Below are positions 1-11,907 of a stretch of DNA of 60,000 bases, one piece after another. Under the pieces are notes generated by a model that saw only the letters and a program-made list of their open reading frames with translations, did not search any database and was not told the origin of the DNA. Every line of letters starts with the position of its first letter. Within the stretch, counting starts at the first letter, position 1. The DNA is from Bolinopsis microptera (Eukaryota; Ctenophora; Tentaculata; Lobata; Bolinopsidae), in NCBI RefSeq assembly GCF_026151205.1, contig NC_087076.1, positions 9,960,902 to 10,020,901 on the forward strand, in the 5' to 3' direction. The translations under genes and the position numbers were made by a program.

Positions 1-2
1 AT

Positions 3-200
3 CACCGTCCCAAGCTCAACAGCGGTTCATCAGATTCTGATGAAAACAGGGAGACTGACATGAGGGAGACGCACAAAGATGTATGGATATGTCCAGACAG
101 ATCCAGCGAAGAACGAGCAACAAGGAAGCATCTGGTCACTGACCTGAAGAAGAAGAGGGCGGAACAGACTCATCTCGACCACTACATCCGGTACGGGAAG
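3..200 (+). CDS. 3' part of an unidentified exon
   Basis: An open frame runs from the window edge to a good donor (AAG followed by GTATGT at 201) and ends in phase 0. It encodes 66 residues, charged and Ser/Asp-rich at first, then Lys/Glu/Arg-rich and probably helical. I do not recognise the family. It could be an upstream exon of the large plus-strand gene that begins at 5127, but that exon needs one base from its predecessor (phase 1), so at least one unseen exon would have to lie between them. It could equally be a separate gene that runs off the left edge. Confidence 0.45.
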
Positions 201-699
201 GTATGTAGCCGTGATAAGAAGTCATCATGAGTTACACTCTCGGACACTGATCAGTATATGAAGGAGTGATGATTATTTTAAGAATTTTCAGACGTTATCA
301 ATACAGATAACAACTATATATTTTGAATATTTTATTATTTGATTGTTTCACACTTTTCATATTTCATAATTTTATTACTAGGTGGAGGTGATGTTATTGA
401 GACTTTGGGCGGCCATAAAACTCCTGTTTTGAAAGTTGTCCTCTGTACTTGTTTCACTGACCCACGCTTTATAGCATTTATACATTTCGGCCCATTTTAT
501 ATGTTTGTTCGACTTGCTGTACATTTGTATATTTGCTATTTTGTAAAAGTTTCAAATCAAATCATCTAAAATCTAATCAAGAGTGTCAAAATCTAATCAA
601 GAGTATAAAAATACGATTCTATATTGACTCTGAAAATTTTACAATAGCATATCTGAAGAGCCTTGCAGCAAAATATACGAAATTTTGAGAGCTAAATAA

Positions 700-1403
700 A
701 ATATTTGATATCTATACTCGTTTTAAATATAGCTGGTTGCTCTTTCATAGATTATCGGGAGTCGGGAGTCGCCCAATCGATGAGAGTGATCAAGTTTTAA
801 ATTAAAACAAACACATCCATTTTTATCCTTTTGGTACAATAATGCAACAGCGCAACTTTTTTTTATAGCCTGATTATACGTTGGGCCGATAACTAAAGAG
901 TGTTCACGAAACATCTGTAAAACAATCTATGAAAGAGCAACCAGCTATATTTAAAACGAGTCTAGATATCAAGTATTTTACGATTGGGCGACTCCTGTCT
1001 GACAGCGACTCCTGTCCGACTCCGAAAATAGGGTTTTCGGACAATAGTTTATGTCAGATCCTACCATACGATTTTCTTGAAACTTTCCATAAAGTATGAT
1101 GGTTATAATAGGACGGATAATATGTGTAAGTTTGGGCGAATATCTATGTGCCAAATTTAAGATATCACCTTAAGGCTTAAACACAAAAAATTAAAAATAT
1201 CTCTAAATCAGTGGTTTGCAGTGGTATCTACTATCTGGAGATCCCATTTTACGATTTTCTTAAAACTTTCCAGATAGTAAGATAGTTTTAAGACGAATAA
1301 TCTGTGCAAGTTTGGGTGAATTTCAATGTGCCAAATTTGAGTTATCACTTCAAACACAAGAAAATAGTGCTGTCGGACAAGAGTCGCTGTCGGACAGGAG
1401 TCA
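700..1403. repeat. Composite inverted and direct repeat region (MITE-like)
   Basis: An inverted repeat of about 54 bp pairs 700-753 with 924-978 (the core reads AGCTGGTTGCTCTTTCATAG on one arm), leaving an interior of about 170 bp. A second inverted pair, GAGTCGCCCAATCG, lies at about 766-780 and again, reversed, at about 980-995. A third pair based on GACAGCGACTCCTGTCCGAC lies at about 1001-1021 and 1370-1403. Between the last two arms, 1055-1170 and 1232-1358 are diverged direct copies of each other. This looks like one or more degraded non-autonomous transposons. No coding content is credible here. Confidence 0.6.
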
Positions 1404-1824
1404 TGTTACCCTCTGAGCTGATAATCACTTCATGCATCACGTCTAACCAACGGTCAAACTAACGATTTTATTTATCCGATGAAAATTTAAGTTATTCATT
1501 CGATACCCGTATTTTTACTTTCATTATGTTCATTTAACAGAAATAGCGAGAGATTTAGATATTTGGGAATGATCAAATCAAATATAGTTGCTACAGCTAT
1601 ATCATTATCAAATATTATCAAAATACGTGTCATTAACAATTATAAATGTATAAAGTTGTAATTCAATTGTTAATCATAATGATAACATTGTTATTCAATT
1701 TCTTAATTTTGAGTGTTCCCAGCACTCCCTCAAAATCACGCGATTCTCCAAGTAATGATAACCCAAGTGCAAACTCAGAATCACCCAGTCTCTTGACTCC
1801 ACGACCCAGACTCACCCAGTATCT

Positions 1825-2919
1825 TCACTCCACGACCCAGATCCACTCTGCATTTCTCCAGTCCCAAGTCCAGCTCCCCTGGGCCACTATCTCATCCAGA
1901 ACCTCTGGTGGTGTAGTAGTAGGTGCTTGTGTGACTGGCATTACAACACCCGGACACCCATACATCCTCCTGATCTGCTCCACATCCTTCTCACTTGCTC
2001 CGTCCCTCTGTCCGATCACAACACCCTCCTCCAGCTCCTTCACTGGCTCCATTGTGTCCTTACCATTCCAGGAGAACGCATCTGTCTTGTAGTGCATTAT
2101 CGAGCTGTAGTCGTACTCTACGTTTCGGGTATCAACCAGATAATCTCCATACTTCACAAAGTTGTAATTTCTCCCCGGTCTCACATTTTCATCAATAATC
2201 CGGATCCAATCATCCCGGTCCGGTCTGCTCTGCTCGTGGAAGAAGCCTAGAGCATGCCCAATCTCGTGAGCCATGAGACCCACAGAACCACACTGGGGTC
2301 CCAGAGCCACGGTCTGTGCCCCACGTGATACACTTTTACCGACTTTAGACCAACAACCCTTGGTGCTTGTAAAGCTGATATAGTTCTTTTCGCCTGCCCA
2401 GGGCACAAACTTCAAACAGTACCTGTCACTGTCGGGATCCTTGGTTCTGTCCTCCCACTGTTTCAGAGCATTGCCGATCATCTCCAGCTTCCAGTCTGAC
2501 ATGTGTGGATCGTACACGTAGGGTATAACACCGTAACTCATTCCTGTGAGGTCCTCGTCCTCGAACTTCTTCAACTCCCCGTCTCCCCAAATCCTGTACT
2601 CGCTTTTAACAGCCGCTCGTTTGCTTCTACCTTGACGCTTTTCTGAGGCTTGCCAAAGTTGGTTTAATTTCCTTTTTTCTCTCCTTGGAACTGACTTATC
2701 CTCCAGGATTCTAGCGATCATGTTTTCGTCCATGACCATGTCACCTTGGAATAGAGGCATCCCCTCCACTCGTAGTCTGTCGTTGATGATGTCGAAGTCA
2801 GGATTCTGTTTACGTTCGATGATTCGGTGTCGCAATTTTCTGGATGGTCGTGATAGAGTATTCTGAACAGTTAACATAAATAACAGCCATAGTCCAAGCA
2901 GTCTTGATGTCAACGGCAT
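1825..2919 (-). CDS. Astacin-family zinc metalloprotease, secreted zymogen
   Basis: A complete 364-residue, single-exon ORF. Residues 1-23 form a signal peptide. The propeptide carries FQGD at 57-60, the astacin aspartate-switch motif that occupies the active-site zinc in the zymogen. A basic RSKR at 98-101 is a likely furin-type maturation site. The catalytic domain has the full zinc site HEIGHALGFFH at 218-228 and the Met-turn SIMHY at 273-277, whose Tyr is the fifth zinc ligand. After the catalytic domain there are only about 40 residues, with no EGF, CUB or ShKT module, so this is a minimal astacin. Astacins cleave extracellular proteins in digestion, matrix processing or growth-factor activation; which of these applies cannot be told. 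No lesion is visible. The absence of introns is notable beside the intron-rich neighbours. Confidence 0.93.
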   Translation of the reverse strand: MPLTSRLLGLWLLFMLTVQNTLSRPSRKLRHRIIERKQNPDFDIINDRLRVEGMPLFQGDMVMDENMIARILEDKSVPRREKRKLNQLWQASEKRQGRSKRAAVKSEYRIWGDGELKKFEDEDLTGMSYGVIPYVYDPHMSDWKLEMIGNALKQWEDRTKDPDSDRYCLKFVPWAGEKNYISFTSTKGCWSKVGKSVSRGAQTVALGPQCGSVGLMAHEIGHALGFFHEQSRPDRDDWIRIIDENVRPGRNYNFVKYGDYLVDTRNVEYDYSSIMHYKTDAFSWNGKDTMEPVKELEEGVVIGQRDGASEKDVEQIRRMYGCPGVVMPVTQAPTTTPPEVLDEIVAQGSWTWDWRNAEWIWVVE

Positions 2920-2939
2920 CTTCTGAACAAAATAGGTTG

Positions 2940-3719
2940 TGGTAAAAATAAACCATATCTATCAAAAGTCGAGTAGCTAAAATTAAAATTGACTAAAACT
3001 ATGGAAAAAATATAGTGCTGAATGTCTGGCATAGACTGAGACATGACGTAAAGATTGAAGTAGGGATAGTGGACAAGTTGACGAAACAAGCCGCAAAAAA
3101 AAACACAAATCATTTAAACTCCAAATTTATAAACAACTAAGGAGGGCTGTGTGTATCGCGTGATATGTCTTTTAATTACTTAACTGATTACAAACTAATA
3201 AAAGTAGACATTATATCTGTAAATCGGAAAATTTAATCTAAGAGCGGACGCTTTTACACGTACGGTAACTGCTAGAACCCTTAATGATTCTACCCGAGCT
3301 CGGTTTGGATTTTACTACTTTATTCGAGATAAACAGATTTTCTGAAACTCGAGCTATGAAGTTTTTAAGGAGAGTCCTCGGCATTATGCCATGGTACAGT
3401 ATCGAGTTAGATATTTACGTTTTTCATTTCATTATTACGATTCAAAATGAGGATTCGATATCATTAAACTTGATTACCATTAGATAGAGTCACTGGGTAT
3501 TATAGACGGCAATATCAGCGGTAAATCGGGATTTTACTTTGATACATGATTTGTATAATTACCTTAATAGATTTTACAGCAATAAAAGACTATGTATCCA
3601 CATTACCGAAATAATTCAGACAATTATAATACAAGACTCACGCGGAAAGAAAAGAAAACTAAAAATATTGAATTTGGTACGTGACAAGGTTGGCTTTCCT
3701 TTTGGAGGGTTATAAGGGT
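2940..3719. other. Intergenic or intronic stretch with no supported gene
   Basis: AT-rich sequence directly upstream of the astacin gene, so it should contain that gene's promoter. No TATA box or other element stands out enough to call. Short open frames here lack domain signals and splice context. Confidence 0.4.
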
Positions 3720-3721
3720 AA

Positions 3722-4029
3722 TGTCAGGGTCAGGGTCAGGGTCAGGGTCAGGGTCAGGGCAGGGTCAGGGTCAGGGTCAGGGTCAGGGTCAGGGTCAGGG
3801 TCAGGGTCAGGGTCAGGGTCAGGGTCAGGGTCAGGGTCAGGGTCAGGGTCAGGGTCAGGGTCAGGGTCAGGGTCAGGGTCAGGGTCAGGGTCAGGGTCAG
3901 GGTCAGGGTCAGGGTCAGGGTCAGAGTCAGGGTCAGGGTCAGGGTCAGGGTCAGGGTCAGGGTCAGGGTCAGGGTCAGGGTCCGGGTCCGGGTCGGGGTC
4001 GGGGTCGGGGTCGGGGTCAGGGTCAGGGT
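3722..4029. repeat. (TCAGGG)n hexamer array, telomere-like
   Basis: About 50 copies of TCAGGG run almost without interruption, with one TCAGAG unit near 3924. Toward the right end the array changes to TCCGGG and TCGGGG units before returning to TCAGGG. The unit is one base away from the animal telomere repeat TTAGGG, and both flanks contain AGGGT/AGGGTTA steps. Downstream (4050-4100) a separate short repeat based on GGGGGGTCAATTGTC occurs three to four times. The long Gly-Ser, Gly-Gln and Thr-Leu frames across it are artefacts of the repeat. Confidence 0.95.
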
Positions 4030-4100
4030 TAATAGTATTAAATTATATTGTCGGGGGGTCAATTGTCGGGGGGTTAATTGTTGGGGGGTCAATTGTCGCC

Positions 4101-5126
4101 CACCCATTACTACTGTTACAATAACTACTGATGGGCTGGTGGAATTAGAATTTGTTGTTGGCTCAAAACGTTCTTGTCGTACTTTATTTATACATCTTAC
4201 TTCTAAGAATGTTATTATTATAAGCTTATAAAACTTATAAGAATGTACCTTGACTAAAGACTCGCCATCATATCATGGATTAACTATCAAAATATTATTA
4301 CATATGAAAACAAATTTTAAATATTACAACCTATTGCACAATTCAATTTAAAATAAGTAATTTTGGTATTTTTTCCTGCTGCGAAATTAACTGGAAGCGT
4401 TGCTATTAGAAATATTGCAGACACCTCGCAAATTCGTTTGCAGGCGCATTTTATTGGACTAAGCCATAAATCTGCATTCATACAGTAAAAGCAGCTAGCG
4501 AATAATTATCAAATAAAGCGTTAATTAATTGCACCTCCTTAACGACAATCCTAAATTGATTACGTAGCTATATCTCAGTCTTTAGGCCAGGTGACGGAAC
4601 ATACAAAATAAAAATGTAATTGAACAAAAGGTTGTTATTGCTCATAGTCATGAATAAGCATAAAACATCACGAATCCCACAAAAATGTTCACTTGCCAGC
4701 ACAGTGGGATAGAATCTTTGTAATAAACACATCTTCAGAAACTAAACGAAATAACCTGTAATATTACTTATTGTGAGAGGGCATTAATAATAATATGGGT
4801 GATCGAATCATACAAAACATAGAGTAATATTTTCTTGGAAAAACTTGATAAGTTTATAAAAGCTTTCTATTTTATGGAAGCTATTGGCATGATCCTTTTT
4901 CACTCTTCTTAATAACCGGTATTGATAATTTTTGTTTTGAACTCCTTCACTGGTTATCAATTTTTCTTTGGATTTCATTTACTTTTAGTATGTCGCTAAT
5001 CTGACATTATCTACATTGTAATATAGATGTACATTTTTGTAAAATATAAGATATCGCACGAAAGAAACCTTACCCAAAACCAATAAAAAATTCCAAAAAC
5101 CTTGTCCTAACATACAAAACATTCAG
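4101..5126. other. No gene seen
   Basis: AT-rich sequence before the first recognised exon of the large plus-strand gene. Because that exon begins inside a codon, this stretch is probably intron, possibly hiding a small upstream exon that I could not identify. Confidence 0.4.
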
Positions 5127-6204
5127 ATTCGGTCTTGGTGGAAGATTTCGATGCCACACTGTACGGTAGCCCGCTGTTCCGGGCAGTTACAGGTGATGCA
5201 CAGTATCTGGAGAAGTTAGCTAACTTTTATAGTGAGGCGATGGTGGGGTGGCCGGATATTCATCCCTCTGTTATTAACCAGATACTGTCCAAACACATCA
5301 TCATGGCTAATTCAGATCCAGGTATGTATACTTACTAATTAAAACTTTAAAATACATTTTAACTGCTGTGGAGTTTCTCTTTCGATTTCATAAGCTCTTC
5401 CAGATCCTACAGTAAACAATAAATTTGTCTCGACTAACTATTAAAATACCGAGTGGCCAAGAATAAACTCAGTGTTCTCACTTGCAAAGTACTCCCAGTG
5501 ACTAGATAGTATGTTAAATAGTGTTAACCTTAGTTTTAAGTTCCTGTTACTCTGCTAAAACTCTTTGTTCCCGTTATTCAGCCTTCATCGGAGCAGTATG
5601 CGAAAGGCTACAGAGTCTTGGAGAGGACCTGTGCATCCTGCTGATGAATCTAGTTAGCAGCATGTTCTCAACACCCTCCTGGAGGATCACAATCAACCAG
5701 TTCACCGGTAAATTGTGGCTTAAGTTTACATATATTTGGACTTAGAGACTTGGACTTCTGGTAGATCCATTGGCACTCAACAACTATGATGATATTGCTG
5801 TCCTGCATCGTCAAAGTTTTTATATGGACTTAGAGACTTCGTGACAAATTTTTAATGTCATATTTTGTTTATATTTTGCTCATACATCCTCGCTTATACA
5901 GTTATTCCTAATCTGATCAACAATGCACTGCATATAAAATTGTTTATTTAGATATTAGATAGTATCCAGATATTAGATAGTATCCAGATATTAGATAGTA
6001 TCCAGATATTAGATAGTATCCAGCTCCCATTCAGTTGTACGGGACATGGTGTACGAGCTGTACCGGCACTCAATACCCACCGCTCTCACCACAAGAGACA
6101 TGATGTTGCAGCTGTTTGAGAAGCTTGTTAAGAGCCATTTCGACGTAATGGACGAAGGAGAGCCTGAGTTGGAAGCTGACTGGGATGACTTTATTCGGTC
6201 AAAC
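5127..6204 (+). CDS. MIF4G-Tudor gene, exons 1-3 (MIF4G-like domain, first part)
   Basis: First visible cluster of a 17-exon gene ending at 36822. Exons are 5127-5321, 5582-5707 and 6035-6204, with clear AG/GT(A/G) borders and phases 1-1, 1-1 and 0. The protein is all-helical. Segments such as FIGAVCERLQSL and VRDMVYELYRHS, followed by TTRDMMLQLFEKLV, follow the helix pattern of MIF4G domains of the PAIP1/eIF4G type, which act as platforms in translation and mRNA decay. The domain finishes in the exon at 17443, beyond an 11.2-kb intron. The first exon starts mid-codon, so the true N-terminus lies upstream and is not seen. The MIF4G call rests on pattern recognition, not on a profile search; another HEAT-like helical repeat is the main alternative. 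Confidence 0.7.
5949..6022. repeat. 18-bp tandem repeat just before an acceptor
   Basis: Four head-to-tail copies of ATATTAGATAGTATCCAG end about 12 bases before the acceptor of the exon starting at 6035, so they occupy the branch-point zone of that intron. Confidence 0.9.
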
Positions 6205-6662
6205 GTGAGTATTTTTTATCTTGTTACAATATTTGGAGTATAAATAGTGACGTAATAGTGACGTAATAATGACGTGCCCCTTAAGAAGACAATTATACAA
6301 ATTAACATAAGTTAGTAATAGGGTTTATACAGGCTGAAAATATTTAATAAACATGAATAAAATTTCTCGTGTTATAAATTTATTCTGATGTCCAATTACA
6401 TTTAATTGCTGGTCTTCATTGGAAAGGCCCAATACCTATATATATAGGTATATCTAATATTATATACCAATATAAATGATGGATATCTTGCTGGTCCGCT
6501 GGTAGATGAGCAGCAAATTTCCATTCTTGATTGTGAACTTTACACTGAAAACTGTCGAGTATCTGTGTTTTCTTGCTTTATCTCTATTTCTTCCTCGTTT
6601 GTGTGAGCTCCTGCAGGTAGTTTTGACGTCATTTTTTGTGTATTTCTATTGATTTTCGCGGT

Positions 6663-7717
6663 TTAAAAACATTTTAAAGTTTTTAAAAAAAGAAAAAAAG
6701 CAGGGGAAGGTGCACCACAACTTATTAAAAACAGAGTAAATTTACCGAAAAGAATAGTAGTTCTTGTGGGAAGTCTCCTTAAAGGTACCCGCTTGTTGGC
6801 AGGCCGAATACAGGACATAATAAACCTCCTAAAACTAGCCACAGTCAAAGAGTAAATATAAATGTTACTGATAGTGTTTAGAAAGAGAAAGTCATTAGCC
6901 AGACTAAGATAGTGAGTATGGAAGAAGCTCTCTGCCTTGCTATCTGTGTTGATCATAGTTTCTCCTATACGAAAGATAGCGTATGGTAGTGTAGAGACGC
7001 AGTATACAGTTCCTGTTAAGGCGGTTGTGGTTATTCCTTGCCATTTCAGACTTTTCCTGCCTCTTTTAGCCACTGACCGGGCAAATACCAGTAAGTATAT
7101 TGTGGTTGTTACAACCACAACGTTGGGGAGGACCATGAAGAGGATAAAGGTCAGTGGTTTTAACCAGGTCCATGAGTCGGCCGAGAAACCATAATCGCAT
7201 GTATAAATCCTGTAGTCAAAAAACACATCACTCTTTTGAACGAGTAAAAATGAAACAGGAACATTTGCAGCTAAAACCCACAAAACAGCACACACAACAT
7301 GAGCTCTCCTTCCCGAAAACGACAGGCACCTGAGCGGAAACTTAAGGATGAAGACCTTACTAGTGGTCATAGCACATATCAGTTGTATACCCAGCCCAGC
7401 AGCGTAGTAAGTCTGATAGGGGGATATATTGCACTGGAGCCCACCAAACACCCACCTTCCAGCTATCTGGGACACCACCTTGGGGAAGAGAAACGTAGTG
7501 GACACCAGGAGATCTGCCACTGCAATGTGTTGGATAATCACAACTATGAGCTTGTGCAACTTGAAGGCCTTGTACTTGATGGACGCTATCAGATTGTTGT
7601 GTCTCCGATTAGGGATGAGAGAAGAGCGAATGTTAGGAAGACAGTCCAGATGTAGCGTCCACCCTTGTTGTGGTCCCCGAATAGGGTACTGTTGGAGAAG
7701 TCAGAGTTGTTCCACAT
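6663..7717 (-). pseudogene. Rhodopsin-class GPCR with a frameshift in TM1
   Basis: Intronless GPCR nested antisense in the 11.2-kb intron. From the ATG at 7717 the N-terminus carries two N-glycosylation sites (NNS, NST) and TM1 begins, but the frame hits a stop near 7590. The next frame then continues with IASIKYKAFKLHKL (loop 1) and about 290 residues covering TM2-TM7. TM2 has AVADLL. TM3 has the conserved Cys, but the DRY position reads SKVF. TM7 has NTISNIYIY in place of NPxxY. The tail is lysine and arginine-rich. A one-base loss or two-base gain between about 7585 and 7602 explains the break; it is either a real inactivation or an assembly error. The loss of DRY and NPxxY suggests a diverged, lineage-specific receptor. 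Ligand unknown. Confidence 0.75.
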
Positions 7718-7944
7718 ATCTAGTGATAAATACAATAGTTGGGTAAATTAATTAAGTTTAAACAGTGATTACAAAATACAAATTATTTTAAGCAATGGAA
7801 ATAGTCATCATTTTAGAGAGTTTATAGCTAAGAGAAGTGTTGCTTTAACAAACACAATAAGGCCAAAACGGTCGACTTAGACGCGAACTCACAAATAAAC
7901 GGTATAATTATAATTATAAACGAATTATCAGAGCATTACAGTAT

Positions 7945-10900
7945 TTGTTTGTTTGTTTGTTTGTTTGTTTTCAAGAGCTACTTGCCACTTATGTCCAGAT
8001 CATTATATAAAATTACATAATGTAGGACTTCTAGGCAGAGTGCTTGGTTGTGGGACACACTCGACTTTAAGAAAGGTGAGAAACCATAAATCTCACTAGT
8101 GAGATATCAACAGAGTGTGAACCACTGCCTGACTTACCTGTGGTTTGAGAATAGAAGAGAGTATCTTCCGTGTTGTTGAGATTCTGTGAGTCCTTTGACC
8201 ACGTTGCTGGTTACAAACTCTTGTTGTGGGAGGTGGTAGGATCATAGGCGCAATTACATGATGGATAAGAGATGAGGTTTAGCAAGTGATAGTTGTGGGG
8301 TATCTAATGGTTTAGTGAGTAATAATATAAATGAACACAAGGTAAACATAAGTAATGTCAAAACATTGTCACTCTGCGAATCTCAGGTAAAGGGGAATGC
8401 TAAGGAGGAACTTGAGTAAAGAATGGGGTGAGATGCTGTTAAAATCTGCTAGGTGAGGAGAGGAGCCAAGGTGTTGTAGCCGATCGAACTCCAGGGCTGG
8501 GCAGAAAAAGAGAACGTGGTAATTGTCTTGGCGTCCAGAGAAACAGTACGAACAATTAGGGTTGATCGTGTCGTCTATTTTGTTCAGAAAGGCTTGAAGT
8601 GGTGCACGGTTATCCAGAAAAGCAGTAATAATGCGAGAGTTACGCCTGTTAAGAGACCTGAAGAATTTAATGTGCTGTGGTAAGGAGTAGTGGGTAAGTA
8701 GGGAGAGTAGAGGGTTAGAGGAAGTGGAGTCAGACCAGTTGTTGACTCTGGAGGTAAAGCTGTTATCACGCAGTGTCGTCTTGTAATGGCTTACGGGAAG
8801 AGGTACTGTTTTAATGGAGCTGCAGGTGGTCCCTTCCTTCGCAAGAGTGTCAGCCAGATCGTTTCCTCTTATACCTGAGTGTCCTCTTATCCATGTTAGG
8901 GAAACAGAAGAGCAAAATGATGTGAGCATATCTAGTTCTTTTCTTGTTTCGATGCATAATGGGCTAGACGAGGCGTCGGCAGATAGGGCATGAACTGCAG
9001 AAAGTGAGTCTGTGAAGATGGCTACTGATGCGTTCTGACAGGGCAGGGAGCGAAGGCAAGCGCAAGCTTCTCTAATGGCCATCATTTCGGCTTGGAAAAC
9101 GGTGTTGTGGTCATCCAGTCTCCATTTGAATGTAGCTAAGGGGTCTACGTCATGCATGGAGTATACCACAAGTGCTGAGCCTGTTTTGTTATTGAGGCGG
9201 GATCCATCAGTAAAGCAGCAGAAGTGGTATCGATCTGTTACCGTCTTGTGGGAGGAGATGAGTTCGTTCAATTGTTGTTCGGAGGCCAAATTTGCGATGA
9301 ACATCGGAGTCTTAAATCTCACTGGACGGGTGATGTCCCAATGTTCGATACTAGGTGTGAGGCAATCGGAGTAGGTAGATGAATGCGGTTGGAATTTTGT
9401 TCTGGGGTTGTGGACTAGGTTGAACCTTTGGTGACCTTGCAGACGGAAAAGGGTCGAGCAGGCAGTCTTTTTAATCTCGCTTTGGAGTGGCAGGATACCT
9501 GTGGTAACTTCCATGGTTCTTCTAGACGTATAAATAGGGCAGTGGACTATTGTGCGACAAGCAAGGGACTGGACTTTGGACAGTTTTGCGTTAATGTGTG
9601 ATTTAGGGTTAATTCCCCAAACGTGACATCCGTAGGTCACAGCTGGTACTACAACTGAATTATAGATCCACCGTGCTGTGTTTGTTGTGTAACCCCAGTT
9701 TTTGCCAATAGTTCTACTAGTTGCGAGGAGGGACCAGGTAGCTTTTTTGATGATTTGGTCGACGTGTTTACTCCAGTTCAGTTTTTGATCCAGGATCAAT
9801 CCTAAATAACGTACATCTGAGGAGTATTCGATAGGATGGTCATCGATCGTTATCGGGGTATCTACGACAAACTTCCGTTTCCATGTAAAGAGTACTAATG
9901 AGGTCTTGAGGGGAGACAGTTCCAAGTCGTTGGCTTTACACCAGTTGTTGATAATGTTAACTAGAGTTGCATCCGTTCAATAAGAGTGGGGAGGTGGTCA
10001 CCTGTGACTGCTGTGACTAGGTCATCCGCAAAACCCTGTGTGAAGTCAGGTTTGTGGAGTGATGTGGTAAGAGACACGAGGAGGGAGTCGATAACGAGGT
10101 TCCAGAGAAGGGGCGAGAGTACCCCGCCTTGAGGAGTTCCTTTTAGCATGTATTTGATGAGGGAAACCCCTTTCAATGTAAAGAGGACCTTACGATTTCC
10201 CAAAAGGTTAATGATCTATTTGATAAGGTGATTGTTTATGTCTGATCTCTCAAGGGCAGTGATGATGCTTCTGAAGGAAATAGAGTCAAAGGCTGCCTTA
10301 ATGTCGACGAAACACGTTAGTGCAAAGTGGCCTTTGGAGAGTGAGCCTTCAATGAATGAGACTATCTGGTGGAGCGCTTCGTCCGTAGATCTCCCTTTTC
10401 TGAATCCTAACTGGTTGTCGCTAAGAGACTTGTCTATGTCAAGTTCATCGTTGAGGTAAAGAAGCACAGTTCTCTCTAGAAGTTTGAGGAGACTGGAGCA
10501 AAGATTAATAGTTCGCCAGTTTTGGGCGAGAAAGTGTAATTTCTTGCCAGGTTTAGGCAAAAAGATACCTGAAGATGTATTCCATGAGTGGGGGATAAAA
10601 CCCAAGCGTAGGCTGTCCTTAAAAAGATCATAGAAAAATGTATTAAGCTGAGGCCAGGAGAGGATTATCAAGTTATTAGAGATGTTATCAGGACCGGGGG
10701 CTTTCTTATTAGTGAGGAAGGAGAAGGCTTTATCGATTCTCTTCTTTGTACAGATAAGAGAAGCAAGTTCGGAAGGAGAGGGTTGATTGGAGGACTGAGA
10801 TACATTAGGACAGTATAACGTTCGAGAGGACTGGGATGAGGGGTTACTCGACATAGTGTCCTTGCTGGTGATAGCAGATAATGTTTCTAGGGGAGTTTGA

Positions 10901-11605
10901 GTGAAGGAGCCGTTGTCCTTTTTTATAGATGACAAGGAGGTTTTGCTCTGTTTCAATCGTTTGATGAGGTTAGCTGACTTTTGGCGAGAGGACGATGTAT
11001 TGGAGCAGTGTTTTTGCCAACTAGTACTTTTGGCTTTCTTTATTAGTTTGACGTACTTGTTATTGTGTTTTTTATAAGACGCTAGATCGGTCAGCGCACC
11101 TGATCTTTTCCATCTGTTCCAGCATCGCCTAACCCTGTTTCGAGCAATCCTTAGTTCTTTGGTCCACCAAGGAGATTTCAAATTCTTTGCTGTTGCTGAT
11201 GAGGAAATGAAGTAATGCGATTGTGAGAGTTTAGCGGCTTTGTGAATAATGGTGTTAATAAGTTCCGTCTTATCATTGAGTTCCTTGACTGTTGTGCATT
11301 CTGCAGAGAGGTGTTTAGAGAAGGAGGTAATCAGGTCCGCTAGGTGTTCTTGAAAGGAAGCTGCATCAGTGGTGTTTTGTTTTATAACTCGTCTTCTTGG
11401 GGGAGAGGGAGAGGGAGAAAAGGGAGTACGATGAAGGTTTATGGTAAAGTTTATAAGGGAGTGGTCGGAAAGAGACGGGCTATCTGAGATGTGCCAGGAT
11501 GAGATGAGATCACAGGCCGAAGGGTTGCCAAGGGTAACGTCCAGAGCTTCACAGCGGAGAACGTTCTGGAATGTCATTGAACCATCGTTGTAGATGGTAT
11601 TACAG
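7945..11605 (-). mobile_element. Degraded, 5'-truncated non-LTR retrotransposon (RT plus RNase H)
   Basis: Reading on the minus strand. The copy starts at about 11605 inside the AP-like endonuclease, whose end shows the SLSDHSLI motif. Reverse transcriptase follows: KKAPGPD, GFRKGRSTDEAL, FVDIKAAFDS, then GTPQGGVLSPLLWN and the catalytic FADD. The C-terminus has a type I RNase H domain with FTDGS, an E in FQAEMMA, FTDSL and the last catalytic Asp in GNDLADTLA, ending at 8369. An untranslated region of about 400 bp then ends in an (AAAC)n tail at 7945-7970. Lesions: an in-frame TAG near 10213 where a Trp codon would fit, and a frameshift near 9960. The RNase H domain points to the I/R1/LOA group of non-LTR elements; the exact clade is not resolved. 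It lies in the same intron as both GPCRs. Confidence 0.92.
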
Positions 11606-11907
11606 CATTACAGTAACACTAACGCACAATACTACAATAGTTCCACCGCATGGAGAAATGCGTTGTAGTGAAAACGTCTGACTTTTGATAGGTCTTTGGT
11701 TAAATTTATTATCTATCTGCAAGATACAGATAGTTCTAATGCCTGATTAAAATTGGAAATATGTTGTAGGCGGCGGCAGCGATTTAAACTCAAAACTACA
11801 TAATAAAATTATGTTAAACTTGCACTGCCTGTTTTAATATTGGCCACAATACACACAGAAGGCTATGAATACAACGTTTCCTGCTCTTAAGTTAAGCAGG
11901 TAACATG

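Noticed and set aside
3681-4124. Long Gly-Ser, Gly-Gln and Thr-Leu frames
   Set aside because: Produced entirely by the (TCAGGG)n array; no start context or domain.
6937-7746. Plus-strand frames opposite the GPCR
   Set aside because: Shadows of the receptor coding sequence.
8584-9374. Additional frames within the LINE
   Set aside because: Out-of-frame shadows of the RNase H and RT coding sequence.
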